A DNA stretch of 64,000 nucleotides. Origin: Actinoplanes sp. SE50/110. Lineage in GTDB: Bacteria; Actinomycetota; Actinomycetes; Mycobacteriales; Micromonosporaceae. Under the pieces are notes generated by a model. It made no database searches. It was not told the origin of the DNA and saw only the letters and a program-made list of their open reading frames with translations. The stretch lies in contig NZ_LT827010.1 of assembly GCF_900119315.1 (NCBI RefSeq), positions 2,216,001 through 2,280,000 on the forward strand, read 5' to 3'. The translations under genes and the position numbers were made by a program. This document shows, one piece after another, positions 8,478 through 16,265 of this stretch; position 1 is the stretch's first letter; each line of letters starts with the position of its first letter.

Positions 8478-9232
8478 CGGCCGAGGAACCCGTCGATCCG
8501 GGCGGGCCAGGTGCGGACGTCGGCCGCGGTGGCGGAGACGTGCAGCCGGGCGTCGGGCAGTACCCGGGCGAGCAGCTCGGCGGAGGTGAGCGGGTGGACC
8601 GGGTCGCCCTCCCAGGCGAGGATCAGCACCGGGTGGGTGACCCGGCGCAGCTCGTCGTCGGACGGCAGGTCGGTGAGCGCCGCCCCGCGCATCACGGCCG
8701 GCAGCAGCCCCTCCGGCACGTCCGCGTCGAACTGCCAGCCGGGGAGCTCGGCGAAGATCTGCGAGGCAGGGAAGCCGCGCATGATCTCCACCCAGGACTG
8801 TTTGCCCCTGGCTTGCACCCCGGCCGCGCCGGAGCGGTAGGCCTGCCGTGCGGTCTCCCGGGTGTCCCGGGCGGTCGGCGGGATCATCAGCACCAGCCGG
8901 CGGAAGCGGTCCGGCCGCCGGGATGCCGCCCAGAGCAGCGCCCCGGCGCCCATCGAGGATCCGGCCCAGTCCACCGGCTGCTCCGGGCTGACCTCGTCGG
9001 CGATCGCCAGCAGGTCGTCGGCGAGCCGCGGCCAGGTGTAGCGCTCCGGGTCGGGCACGCCGGGCGACCGGCCGTGGCCGGGCTGGTGGTAGCGGACGAT
9101 CCGGCGCGACCCGGTGATCCGGGACCAGTCGAGCAGGCCGGCCTCGTCCTCGCCGCGGGTACTCATGAAGATGCCGTGGGAGTAGCCGAGCAGCGGGCCC
9201 GAGCCGAGCTCCTCGACAAAGAGGTCAGTCAC
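8474..9232 (-). CDS. Alpha/beta-fold hydrolase
   Basis: A 252-residue alpha/beta hydrolase. The start of the core reads GPLLGYSHGIF, and RIVRYHQPGHGRSPG precedes the nucleophile elbow DWAGSSMGAGALLWA. HPVLILAWEGDPVHPLTS supplies the acid Asp, and the C-terminal region resembles haloperoxidase-like or esterase lid-bearing members. The start is GTG 9232, which overlaps the aldo/keto reductase stop as GTGA. The stop overlaps the next gene's ATG, so expression within the operon is coupled. The substrate is unknown. Confidence 0.87.
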   Translation of the reverse strand: MTDLFVEELGSGPLLGYSHGIFMSTRGEDEAGLLDWSRITGSRRIVRYHQPGHGRSPGVPDPERYTWPRLADDLLAIADEVSPEQPVDWAGSSMGAGALLWAASRRPDRFRRLVLMIPPTARDTRETARQAYRSGAAGVQARGKQSWVEIMRGFPASQIFAELPGWQFDADVPEGLLPAVMRGAALTDLPSDDELRRVTHPVLILAWEGDPVHPLTSAELLARVLPDARLHVSATAADVRTWPARIDGFLGR

Positions 9233-10287
9233 GGTCCGACAGTAGTCCCGGGCCGGGCCGGCCCGCTGCCCACGCCGGCCGCGGTGATGGCGGCGGCGAC
9301 CTCGTCCAGGTCCCGCCCGGTCAGGGTGAGGTCCGCGCCGGGTTGCCAGCCGGCGATCTGCCCGGGGCGGCGGGCACCGACGATCGCGCCGGTGACGCCC
9401 GGCCAGGCCAGCGTCCAGGCCACCGCGACGGCGGCGACCGGCACCCGGTGCCGGTCCGCGACGGTGCGCAGCGCGTCCACCACCCGCAGGTTGCGGTCCA
9501 GGCCGGTGGTGAAGTCGGGATGCCCGCGCCGCCAGTCGTCGGCCGGCAGGGCGGCCACCCGCCGCGCGTCGACGGCGCCGGTCAGCAGACCGGAGTGCAT
9601 CGGCTGGTAGACGATCACCCCGGTGCCGTGCGCCGCGCTCCAGGCGATCTGGTCGGCGGGCTCGCGGACCAGCGCCGAGAACGGCGGCTGGATCGCGTCG
9701 ACGGGTGCCACCCTCGCGGCCCGGTCCAGCTCGGCGACGCCATGATTGGACAGTCCGATCGCCCGCACCTTGCCCTCGGTGCGCAGGTCGGCCATGGTCT
9801 GCCAGTACTCCTCCAGTTCGGTCGCGCCGACCGGCGCGGCCCCGTCCGGCGGGCCCCAGCTGAGCAGCCGCCCGTCGCCCGGCCAGTGCACCTGGTACAG
9901 GTCGATGTGGTCGGTGCGCAGCCGGCGCAGCGACGCCTCCAGTTCCCGGCGCACCGAGGCGGCGGTCATCAGCCGGCGCGGCGGGGTGTCCCGGCGGGCC
10001 GGGTCGTCCCAGACCAGCCCGGTCTTGGTGAACAGGTACGGGCGGTCGGCCGGCGGCAGCGCGGCGACCGCGCGGCCGACCACCTCCTCGGAATGCCCGT
10101 GCCCGTACGCGGCGGCGGTGTCGATCCAGTTCACCCCGGCCGCCACGGCGGCGTGCACGGTGGCGATCGAGTCGGCGTCGTCCTGCGGGCCCCACGCGTA
10201 CTGCCAGCCGGCGCCACCCATCACCCACGCGCCCAGTCCGGTGGTGGACAGCTCCATTCCGGTGGTGCCGAGTTCTCGCGTTCTCAT
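9229..10287 (-). CDS. Aldo/keto reductase
   Basis: An NADPH-dependent reductase of the aldo/keto reductase superfamily, 352 residues from ATG 10287 (MRTRELGTTGMELSTTGLG). The catalytic tetrad is visible as Asp56 (NWIDTAAAYG), Tyr61, Lys88 (LFTKTGL) and His134 (YQVHWPG). GLSNHG and the late GAIVGARRPGQI segment match the cofactor-binding region. The ORF extends upstream to 10329, but the conserved family start supports 10287. It heads a three-gene operon and is divergent from the MmyB-like regulator at 10374. That arrangement is common for regulators of this type and suggests direct control. Confidence 0.92.
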   Translation of the reverse strand: MRTRELGTTGMELSTTGLGAWVMGGAGWQYAWGPQDDADSIATVHAAVAAGVNWIDTAAAYGHGHSEEVVGRAVAALPPADRPYLFTKTGLVWDDPARRDTPPRRLMTAASVRRELEASLRRLRTDHIDLYQVHWPGDGRLLSWGPPDGAAPVGATELEEYWQTMADLRTEGKVRAIGLSNHGVAELDRAARVAPVDAIQPPFSALVREPADQIAWSAAHGTGVIVYQPMHSGLLTGAVDARRVAALPADDWRRGHPDFTTGLDRNLRVVDALRTVADRHRVPVAAVAVAWTLAWPGVTGAIVGARRPGQIAGWQPGADLTLTGRDLDEVAAAITAAGVGSGPARPGTTVGP

Positions 10288-10373
10288 GCCGCCGACTCTG
10301 CGCGACCGGTGGCGGCGCTGCCAGGGCACGGCGTGACCAGGCAGCGCCGGTAGCAGCCGGGGATACTGGGGGC

Positions 10374-11225
10374 ATGACCCTGGACCGGCGGGCCGAGCTC
10401 GGTGACTTCCTGCGTTCCCGGCGGGCCCGGCTCGACCCGGGCGAGCTGGGCCTGGCCAGTCACGGGCAGCGGCGGGTGCCGGGGTTGCGGCGCGAGGAGC
10501 TGGCGCGGCTGGCCGGGGTCAGCGTCGACCACTATGTGCGGCTGGAGCAGGGGCGCACCCTGCACTTCTCCGAGTCGGTGCTGGACGCGGTGGCCCGGGC
10601 GTTGGGCCTCGACCCGGTCGAGCGGGCGCATCTGTACCGGTTGGCCCGCCCGTTCCCGGCGGGCGGCGGCGCGGGCGGGCAGCGGGTGCGGCCCGGCCTG
10701 CTGCGGCTGCTGCACGCGGTCGGCGACGTGCCGGCCTACGTGATCGGGCGCAACGCCGACGTGCTCGCCTGGAACCCGATGGCCTCCGCGCTGCTCACCG
10801 ACTTCGGCGCGGTGGACCCGCGGGTGCGGAACATGGCCCGGCTGGTGGTGCTCGACGAGGGGATCCGCCGGCTCTACGCGGACTGGCCGGCGAAGGTGCG
10901 GGATGTCGCCGGCTATCTACGGCTCGACGCGGCACGGCACCCGGGCGACCCGCGTACCCGGGCGCTGGTCGACGAGTTGGGTGCGGCGAGCCGTGAGTTC
11001 CGGGCGGCCTGGGCGGAGCACGGTCTGAAGGACAAGACCCATGGGGCGTACGTCTACCTCCACCCCGTCGTGGGCCGCCTGGAGCTGGGTTTCGAGGCGT
11101 TGCGCCTGCCGGACGACCCGGGTCAGGCGCTGGTCGCGCACACGGTCGAGGCGGGTTCGCCGTCGGAGACCGCGCTGCGCCTGCTCGCGGCCTGGGCGGC
11201 GCCGGCCGTTCCGGCGACGAGGTGA
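10374..11225 (+). CDS. XRE-family regulator with MmyB-like ligand domain
   Basis: A 283-residue transcription factor. Residues about 10-75 form an XRE helix-turn-helix (LGDFLRSRRARL, RVPGLRREELARLAGVSVDHYVRLEQGR). The rest is an MmyB-like domain with the signature YVIGRNADVLAWNPMASAL and GRLELGFEALRLP. Members of this family are often encoded next to, and divergently from, a short-chain or aldo/keto reductase and sense small hydrophobic ligands. Here the divergent partner is the aldo/keto reductase operon, separated by 86 bp. Autoregulation and control of that operon are inferred. Confidence 0.9.
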   Translation: MTLDRRAELGDFLRSRRARLDPGELGLASHGQRRVPGLRREELARLAGVSVDHYVRLEQGRTLHFSESVLDAVARALGLDPVERAHLYRLARPFPAGGGAGGQRVRPGLLRLLHAVGDVPAYVIGRNADVLAWNPMASALLTDFGAVDPRVRNMARLVVLDEGIRRLYADWPAKVRDVAGYLRLDAARHPGDPRTRALVDELGAASREFRAAWAEHGLKDKTHGAYVYLHPVVGRLELGFEALRLPDDPGQALVAHTVEAGSPSETALRLLAAWAAPAVPATR

Positions 11226-11398
11226 CCGTCCTGCAGGTGGTACGACGCGTTGTCGAGCCGGGCGCGGATCGCCGCGTCGGCCCGCCGGGCCAGCGTCTCG
11301 GGCAGCAGCGTGGCCGCCTCCTGCGGGTGCGCCAGGCCCAGCCGCGCAGCCCGGGTGGGGCGCGGCCGGATCAGGGTGGACCCGGCCGCGTGACCGGT
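11226..11398 (-). other. Possible gene remnant between regulator and TSP3 protein
   Basis: This 173-bp spacer has no usable start codon. Read on the minus strand it gives an uninterrupted protein-like stretch (LGLAHPQEAATLLPETLARR, then ADAAIRARLDNASYHLQDGH) that continues antisense into the regulator's 3' end. An in-frame stop precedes it at about 11400. It may be the decayed tail of a lost gene, or chance coding-like composition in GC-rich DNA. Confidence 0.2.
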
Positions 11399-12196
11399 TC
11401 AGTTCGCCGGGGCGTCGTCGCCCGGGCCGGCCGGGTCGGTGGTGTCGTCCGGGGAGCCGCTGTCGTCGCCGCCGAGCGGGTCGGAGCCGTCGGTCAGCTC
11501 GTCGAGGTCACTGGTGCCGTCGCCGTCGTGGTCCTCGTCGCCGTCGAGCACGCCGTCGTCGTCGCTGTCGGCGGCCTGCGGGTCGTCGCCGAGCTGGAAC
11601 TCCTGCGCGTTGGTCAGCCCGTCGTCGTCGAGGTCCTCGTCGCCGTCGGACACCCCGTTGCCGTCGCTGTCCGCGTCGGTGGGGTCGTAGCCGGGCAGCG
11701 TGTACTCCTGCGCGTTGGTGAGCCCGTCCCGGTCGGCGTCCTCGTCGCCGTCGAGCACGCCGTTGTCGTCGCTGTCCTCGGACTGCGGGTCGTCGTCGAG
11801 GTCGTACTCCTGGGTGTTGGTCAGACCGTCGGAGTCGGCGTCGTCGTCGGCGTCGTCGGCGCGCGGGTCGAGGCCGTTGGTGACCTCCCAGCCGTCCGGC
11901 ATGCCGTCCCGGTCGGTGTCCGCGGTGCGCGGGTTCGTCCCCGCCCGGTATTCGGCCCGGTTGCTCAGGCCGTCGCGGTCCCGGTCGGCGCGGGCGTCGT
12001 TCTTCTTCGGGTTCAGCCCGTTCGCGATCTCCCACCGGTCCGGCATGCCGTCCCGGTCGGTGTCCTTCGTGGCGGCCGGTTTGGACCTCTGCACGGTCTG
12101 CGCGGACGCCGCGTGCGCGGCGCCCGACATCGACAGCAGGGTCACGGTGGCGGCGGCGGCCGAGACGGCGAGACAGACGGAACGGCGCAGGTTCAC
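11399..12196 (-). CDS. Secreted thrombospondin type 3 repeat (calcium-binding) protein
   Basis: A 265-residue exported acidic protein. A signal peptide covers about residues 1-29 (MNLRRSVCLAVSAAAATVTL, then an AHA cleavage region). The body is a chain of about eight calcium-binding DxDxDG loops of the TSP3/dockerin-like type, such as DTDRDGMPDRWE, DRDRDGLSNRAE, DADSDGLTNTQE and DHDGDGTSDLDE, often spaced by NGLDP or EYxxGT stretches. The tail is Asp/Gly/Pro-rich and disordered. No enzyme domain or sortase signal is seen, so it may be a stalk, spacer or calcium sink outside the cell. The start is GTG 12196 with AAGGA 8 nt upstream. Confidence 0.85.
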   Translation of the reverse strand: MNLRRSVCLAVSAAAATVTLLSMSGAAHAASAQTVQRSKPAATKDTDRDGMPDRWEIANGLNPKKNDARADRDRDGLSNRAEYRAGTNPRTADTDRDGMPDGWEVTNGLDPRADDADDDADSDGLTNTQEYDLDDDPQSEDSDDNGVLDGDEDADRDGLTNAQEYTLPGYDPTDADSDGNGVSDGDEDLDDDGLTNAQEFQLGDDPQAADSDDDGVLDGDEDHDGDGTSDLDELTDGSDPLGGDDSGSPDDTTDPAGPGDDAPAN

Positions 12197-12310
12197 GAGA
12201 AAATCCTTCGCTTGCCGGTACGGGGAGTCACCACCGTAGAGCGCCGGGTGATGCCGCGGTGACTCCCGACCCGACCTGCCCCGAAGTCGCTCCCGGCCGG
12301 CAACCAGGCC

Positions 12311-13198
12311 TTACGAGAGCGTGGCCGTGAAGTGCTGCAGCGAGCCGCTGATCAGGGGATCCAGGTCCACCCCGGTGAAGCGGTGGCCGGCGCCCGGGAT
12401 CAGCCGCAGGCAGACCGGCGCGGACAGGGCGGCCAGTCGGTCGTGCAGCTCCTCGCTCTGCCCGGCCGGCACCGTCCGGTCGTCGGCCCCGTGCAGCAGC
12501 AGCATCGGTGGCGCGTCCCCGGTGACGTAGGTGACCGGGCTGGCCGCCGCCGACTCGGCCGGCAGCTCCTGCACCGGGCCGCCGACCAGCCGGCTCTCCG
12601 GCGAGCCGGGCGCGTCGTGGTCCGGCCGGCCCTCCGGATGGTTCTGCGCCGCCATGCTGAGCAGGTTGCTCGGCGCGTACCAGAGCACCGCGGACTGCAC
12701 CGCGTCGGAGACGCCCGGCACGCCGCTGCGGCCGGTCAGCGCCGGGTCCGGGTCGTCGCCGGTCAGCGCGATGAGCGCGGCCAGGTGGCCGCCGGCCGAC
12801 TCGCCCCAGACGCCGAACCGGGACGGGTCCAGGCCGAGCCCGGCGGCGTTGCGGCGCAACCAGCGGACGGCCGCCTTGACGTCGTGCAGCTGGGCCGGGA
12901 ACCGCGCCTCGGCGCTGAGGCGGTAGGTGACCCGGGCGACCGCGAAACCGGCCGCCAGGATTCGGTCGGCGATCCGCCCGTGCGCGGCGTCCTTGTTGCC
13001 GCCGAACAGCCAGCCACCACCGTGGATCCAGACGATCAGCGGGAGCGGGTGGCCGACGGCGGTGGGGCGGAACAGGTCCAGGGTGAGTGGGCGGTAGCCG
13101 GGCACCTCGGCGACCGTCACGTCCCACCACGCGATGCGGTCACCGTGGGTCACGGGAGGAGGCGGGCAGTAGCGCTGCGAATCCAGGGTTGCGGTCAC
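12311..13198 (-). CDS. Alpha/beta hydrolase, HSL-type esterase/lipase
   Basis: A 295-residue carboxylesterase of the hormone-sensitive-lipase (BD-FAE/Aes-like) group. The oxyanion motif is VWIHGGGWLFGG, the nucleophile elbow is FGVWGESAGGHLAAL, the acid is in LLHGADDRTVP and the base is in PGAGHRFTG, so the triad is complete. No signal peptide is visible. I chose GTG 13198 because GAGG lies 6 nt upstream. An in-frame ATG at 13249 adds a Pro/Arg-rich extension without a good ribosome site. It diverges from the SGNH hydrolase at 13485 across a 286-bp spacer in which I recognise no further feature. Confidence 0.88.
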   Translation of the reverse strand: MTATLDSQRYCPPPPVTHGDRIAWWDVTVAEVPGYRPLTLDLFRPTAVGHPLPLIVWIHGGGWLFGGNKDAAHGRIADRILAAGFAVARVTYRLSAEARFPAQLHDVKAAVRWLRRNAAGLGLDPSRFGVWGESAGGHLAALIALTGDDPDPALTGRSGVPGVSDAVQSAVLWYAPSNLLSMAAQNHPEGRPDHDAPGSPESRLVGGPVQELPAESAAASPVTYVTGDAPPMLLLHGADDRTVPAGQSEELHDRLAALSAPVCLRLIPGAGHRFTGVDLDPLISGSLQHFTATLS

Positions 13199-13484
13199 GT
13201 TCCACCTCGTACCAGAAAGGGGTGGGCGGGGCAGGCCGGGACGGCTCATGACGTACCGGAAAAGCGGGTTTTGTCCAGGGGTGCGGCCGGAGAAGGCCGG
13301 CACCGGCTGATGGGGGTCCACCTGACTGCACGCCTCCCGGCGAGTCCTCGATCGTGAGGTGGTGCGGGACCGCGGCGCCCCGGCGAGTCGTTGATCACCC
13401 GGTCGGCGCGAGCCTGCGAGGCGCGGATCGGCGCTGGTTACGCTGGGGCTGATCAACTGGGGTGCGGACGGCGGGAGTGCGGGG

Positions 13485-14249
13485 ATGCGGTACGTCGCGA
13501 TCGGGGACAGCTTCACCGAGGGCATGGGCGACACCCAGCCGGACGGCAGCGAACGGGGGTGGGCCGACCTGGTCGCCGCCGGCCTCGCCGCCGGGCTCGG
13601 CGAGCCGATCCGGTACGCGAACCTGGCCATCCGCGGCCGCCTCCTGCAGCCGATCGTCACCGACCAGCTGGACGCCGCGCTCGCCCTCGATCCGAAACCG
13701 ACCCTGCTGTCGCTCAACGGTGGCGGCAACGACATGATGCGTCCCGGCAGTGACATGACCACCCTGGTCGCGATGACCGAGAACGCGATCCGCCGCTGCC
13801 TCGACAACGGCATCCACGTCCTGCTGCTCTCCGGCGCCGACCCGTCCCACCACCTGCCGTTCGGCGCCTCGATGCGCCGCAAGGCCGAGGCGCTGACCGC
13901 CGCCGTCGCGCCGTTCGCCGGCCGCTTCGAGAACCTCACCTTCGTCGACATGTTCCACGACCGGGAGATCCAGAAGCCCGGCTACTGGTCCGCCGACCGC
14001 CTCCACCTCAACGCCAACGGCCACCGCCGGGTAGCCGGCGCCGTCCTCACCGCCCTCGGCCACCCCACCCCGGCCCACGTCATCGATCCCGGCCAGGGCG
14101 CTCGCGGCGGCCTGCTCGCCGAGGCCCGCTACTACCGCGAACACGTCCTTCCGTGGATCCAGCGCCGCCTGCGCGGCCAGTCCTCCGGCGACGACCGCAC
14201 CGGCAAGTACACCGACTGGATCTCGGTCCCCGCCATCCAGCCCGCCTGA
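13485..14249 (+). CDS. SGNH/GDSL hydrolase, cytosolic
   Basis: A 254-residue esterase of the SGNH fold. Block I is AIGDSFTEGMG (nucleophile Ser), block II has a Gly in the NLAIRGR region, block III is NGGGNDMM and block V is DRLHLNANGHRRVA, supplying Asp and His. The catalytic set is intact. No signal peptide is seen, so it acts inside the cell or leaves by another route. Starting at ATG 13485, the conserved GDS motif falls at residues 7-9, as usual. The C-terminal 50 residues (YYREHVLPWIQRRLRGQ) form a common actinobacterial extension. The following convergent spacer (14250-14476) holds nothing I recognise. Confidence 0.9.
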   Translation: MRYVAIGDSFTEGMGDTQPDGSERGWADLVAAGLAAGLGEPIRYANLAIRGRLLQPIVTDQLDAALALDPKPTLLSLNGGGNDMMRPGSDMTTLVAMTENAIRRCLDNGIHVLLLSGADPSHHLPFGASMRRKAEALTAAVAPFAGRFENLTFVDMFHDREIQKPGYWSADRLHLNANGHRRVAGAVLTALGHPTPAHVIDPGQGARGGLLAEARYYREHVLPWIQRRLRGQSSGDDRTGKYTDWISVPAIQPA

Positions 14250-14476
14250 CGTCCGGGCGGTACCCGGTTCAGTCGGCCGCGACCCGGTGCCTGCCCCGGG
14301 CGACGACAGGGCCATGACCCGAGCGGGCGTGGCCTGGCGAGCAACCGCGCCCCGCCGCCTGCGGTGGGTGGCGTGTCGGGCCGCGAGCGGAGCGGATGCC
14401 GCCCGGCAGGCGAGGCCCGGCACCCCGGTGAGCGGAGGCCGGGCCGCGACCCCGCTCGTACGACCGCGATCGGGTG

Positions 14477-15382
14477 CTAAGCGAAGACGATCGTGTGGTT
14501 CTCGTGCCGGATGACCCGGTCCTCACTGTGCCACCGGACCGCCCGGGAGAGCACCGCCCGCTCCACATCCGCGCCCCGGCGCTGCAGATCGGCCACCGTG
14601 TCGGCGTGCGAGACCCGGATCACGTCCTGCTCGATGATCGGCCCCTCGTCCAGATCCTCGGTGACGTAGTGGGCGGTCGCCCCGACCAGCTTCACGCCGC
14701 GCTGCTTGGCCTTGGCGTAGGGGCCGGCGCCGATGAAGGACGGCAGGAAGCTGTGGTGGATGTTGATGATCGGGACGCCGACGCGCTCGATGAAGGTCCC
14801 GGACAGGATCTGCATGTAGCGGGCCAGCACGATGAAGTCGACGTTGCCCTGCAGGAGCTGCAGGTGCTGGGCCTCGGCCGCGGATTTGTCCGGGCCGGCG
14901 GACGGCACGTGGAAGAACGGGACGCCGAAGAAGCGGACCTCGTTGGCGGTGTCGGCGTGGTTCGAGATGACCATCGACACGGTGATCGGGAGCTCGCCGC
15001 GGCGGTGTCGCCAGAGCAGGTCGAGCAGGCAGTGGTCATCCTTCGAGGCGAAGATCGCGACGCGTTTCGGGACGGACAGGTCGCGCAGTGTGTACTCCAG
15101 GTCGAAACCCTCGGCGAGTTTCGCCTGCAGGTCGGCCTCGACCTGGGGGAGCCGGGCCTTCAGATGGTCCAGGGCGAAGACGGTGCGCTGGAAGAAGGCG
15201 CCCCCGTGCGGATTGTCGGAATACTGGTCCAGGGACACGATGTTGGCGTCGTGCTTGCCGAGGACCGCGCTGATCGCGGCGACGATTCCGGTGCGGTCCC
15301 GGCCGTGGACGATCAGCACGGCCTGGTTGTCGGTCGGCCCGGGCTGTGTGCGGACCGAGGGAGCATGCTGGGTGAGCGTCAC
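14477..15382 (-). CDS. purU: Formyltetrahydrofolate deformylase
   Basis: Hydrolyses 10-formyl-tetrahydrofolate to formate and tetrahydrofolate, balancing one-carbon pools. The 301-residue protein has an N-terminal ACT-like domain (LIVHGRDRTGIVAAISAVL). A formyltransferase-fold domain follows with the catalytic NIHHSFLPSFIGAGPY and the downstream YVTEDLDEGPIIEQD, so the Asn, His and Asp are all present. The start is GTG 15382, with AAGGAGG 6 nt upstream, an unusually strong ribosome site for this window. The 224-bp upstream spacer to the DUF3349 gene probably carries its own promoter. Confidence 0.95.
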   Translation of the reverse strand: MTLTQHAPSVRTQPGPTDNQAVLIVHGRDRTGIVAAISAVLGKHDANIVSLDQYSDNPHGGAFFQRTVFALDHLKARLPQVEADLQAKLAEGFDLEYTLRDLSVPKRVAIFASKDDHCLLDLLWRHRRGELPITVSMVISNHADTANEVRFFGVPFFHVPSAGPDKSAAEAQHLQLLQGNVDFIVLARYMQILSGTFIERVGVPIINIHHSFLPSFIGAGPYAKAKQRGVKLVGATAHYVTEDLDEGPIIEQDVIRVSHADTVADLQRRGADVERAVLSRAVRWHSEDRVIRHENHTIVFA

Positions 15383-15606
15383 GTCAGTCCTCCTTTCTGT
15401 CGCCGGCTGGCGTCACAAGATCCGGCACGGATTCTTCCCTAGTGACGACGTTCGCGGTGGCAGGGGCCCAGGAGACGGGAATCACGCGGGCCCGACGGTC
15501 GCCGACCGGGTGAAGCGTCACGGCGGCAGCCAGGTCTGCCCGAAGCAGGGCGATCGCCCATGCCGGTACGCCGTGGAGCACCCCGCGAAGCTCAGCCGGC
15601 CTCTGC

Positions 15607-15927
15607 TCAGTCGGCCGGTGGGGGATCCGCCAGCGGCCAGCCGCCGGCCGCGAGGTGCGCCGACACCCGGACGACGTCGGCCGGGGTGGCCTCCTGCAGC
15701 ATCGTCTGGCTGATCATCTCCTCGATGTCGGCGCCGGTGATCGGCCCGTCCCCGGGTTGTGCCTGCGCGGCCAGCTCCTGGGCGATTCTGCGGACCTCGT
15801 CCTCGGAGAGCTTGCGGCGCAGCAGCCCCAGCAGCACCACGTAGTCCCGGCGTGGCACACCCTCCGGATAGCCGGCGCGCAGCCACCCGAGGGCGCGGGT
15901 GACGAAGTTCGACCGTTGCTCGTTCAC
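15607..15927 (-). CDS. DUF3349 family protein
   Basis: A 106-residue small helical protein with the DUF3349 pattern RALGWLRAGYPEGVPRRDYVVLLGLLRRKLSEDEV and the C-terminal PADVVRVSAHLAAGGWPLA. Function is unknown. It lies 7 bp downstream of the two-helix membrane gene and follows pitA. To my knowledge the same order (pitA, membrane protein, DUF3349 protein) occurs in Mycobacterium tuberculosis around Rv0543c-Rv0545c. That suggests a conserved link to phosphate uptake rather than a chance neighbour. Confidence 0.88.
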   Translation of the reverse strand: MNEQRSNFVTRALGWLRAGYPEGVPRRDYVVLLGLLRRKLSEDEVRRIAQELAAQAQPGDGPITGADIEEMISQTMLQEATPADVVRVSAHLAAGGWPLADPPPAD

Positions 15928-15934
15928 GACCGCC

Positions 15935-16252
15935 TCAGTGCTTCCTGTCGATGATCGTCGGGTAGAGGTGCTCGAAGCTGAGCGCCTTGCCGAAGCCGGT
16001 GGCCACGATGAAGGTGATGCCGAGCGCGATGCCGAGCAGCACCACGGCGAACGCCAGGTATCCGCCGGCCGTGCCGAGCCGGTGCGGTTTCGGCCCGCTC
16101 CCGCCGGCCGCGTGCACCTCGGCGTCGCCGCCCGCGCCGTAGGCGAGCGACCGGATGCCCAGGGCGAAGACGGCCGGCAGCCCGGCGCCCAGAATGAGGC
16201 CGGCGAGCAGCACCTTCCAGGCGCCCTCGAAGGCCAGGGTCAGATTGTGCAC
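15935..16252 (-). CDS. Small membrane protein linked to PitA
   Basis: A 105-residue protein with two hydrophobic helices, around WKVLLAGLILGAGLPAVFAL and GGYLAFAVVLLGIALGITFI. They are separated by a Gly/His-rich loop, and the protein ends HLYPTIIDRKH. It sits 13 bp downstream of the phosphate transporter gene and just upstream of the DUF3349 gene on the same strand. It may be an accessory or regulatory subunit of the transporter. No catalytic residues are evident. Family-level function is unknown. Confidence 0.85.
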   Translation of the reverse strand: MHNLTLAFEGAWKVLLAGLILGAGLPAVFALGIRSLAYGAGGDAEVHAAGGSGPKPHRLGTAGGYLAFAVVLLGIALGITFIVATGFGKALSFEHLYPTIIDRKH

Positions 16253-16265
16253 GGTGTCCGTCCCC

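Noticed and set aside
12311..13951. The full 546-codon frame as the esterase
   Set aside because: The first 250 codons run antisense to the SGNH hydrolase. The conserved hydrolase and its ribosome site start at 13198.
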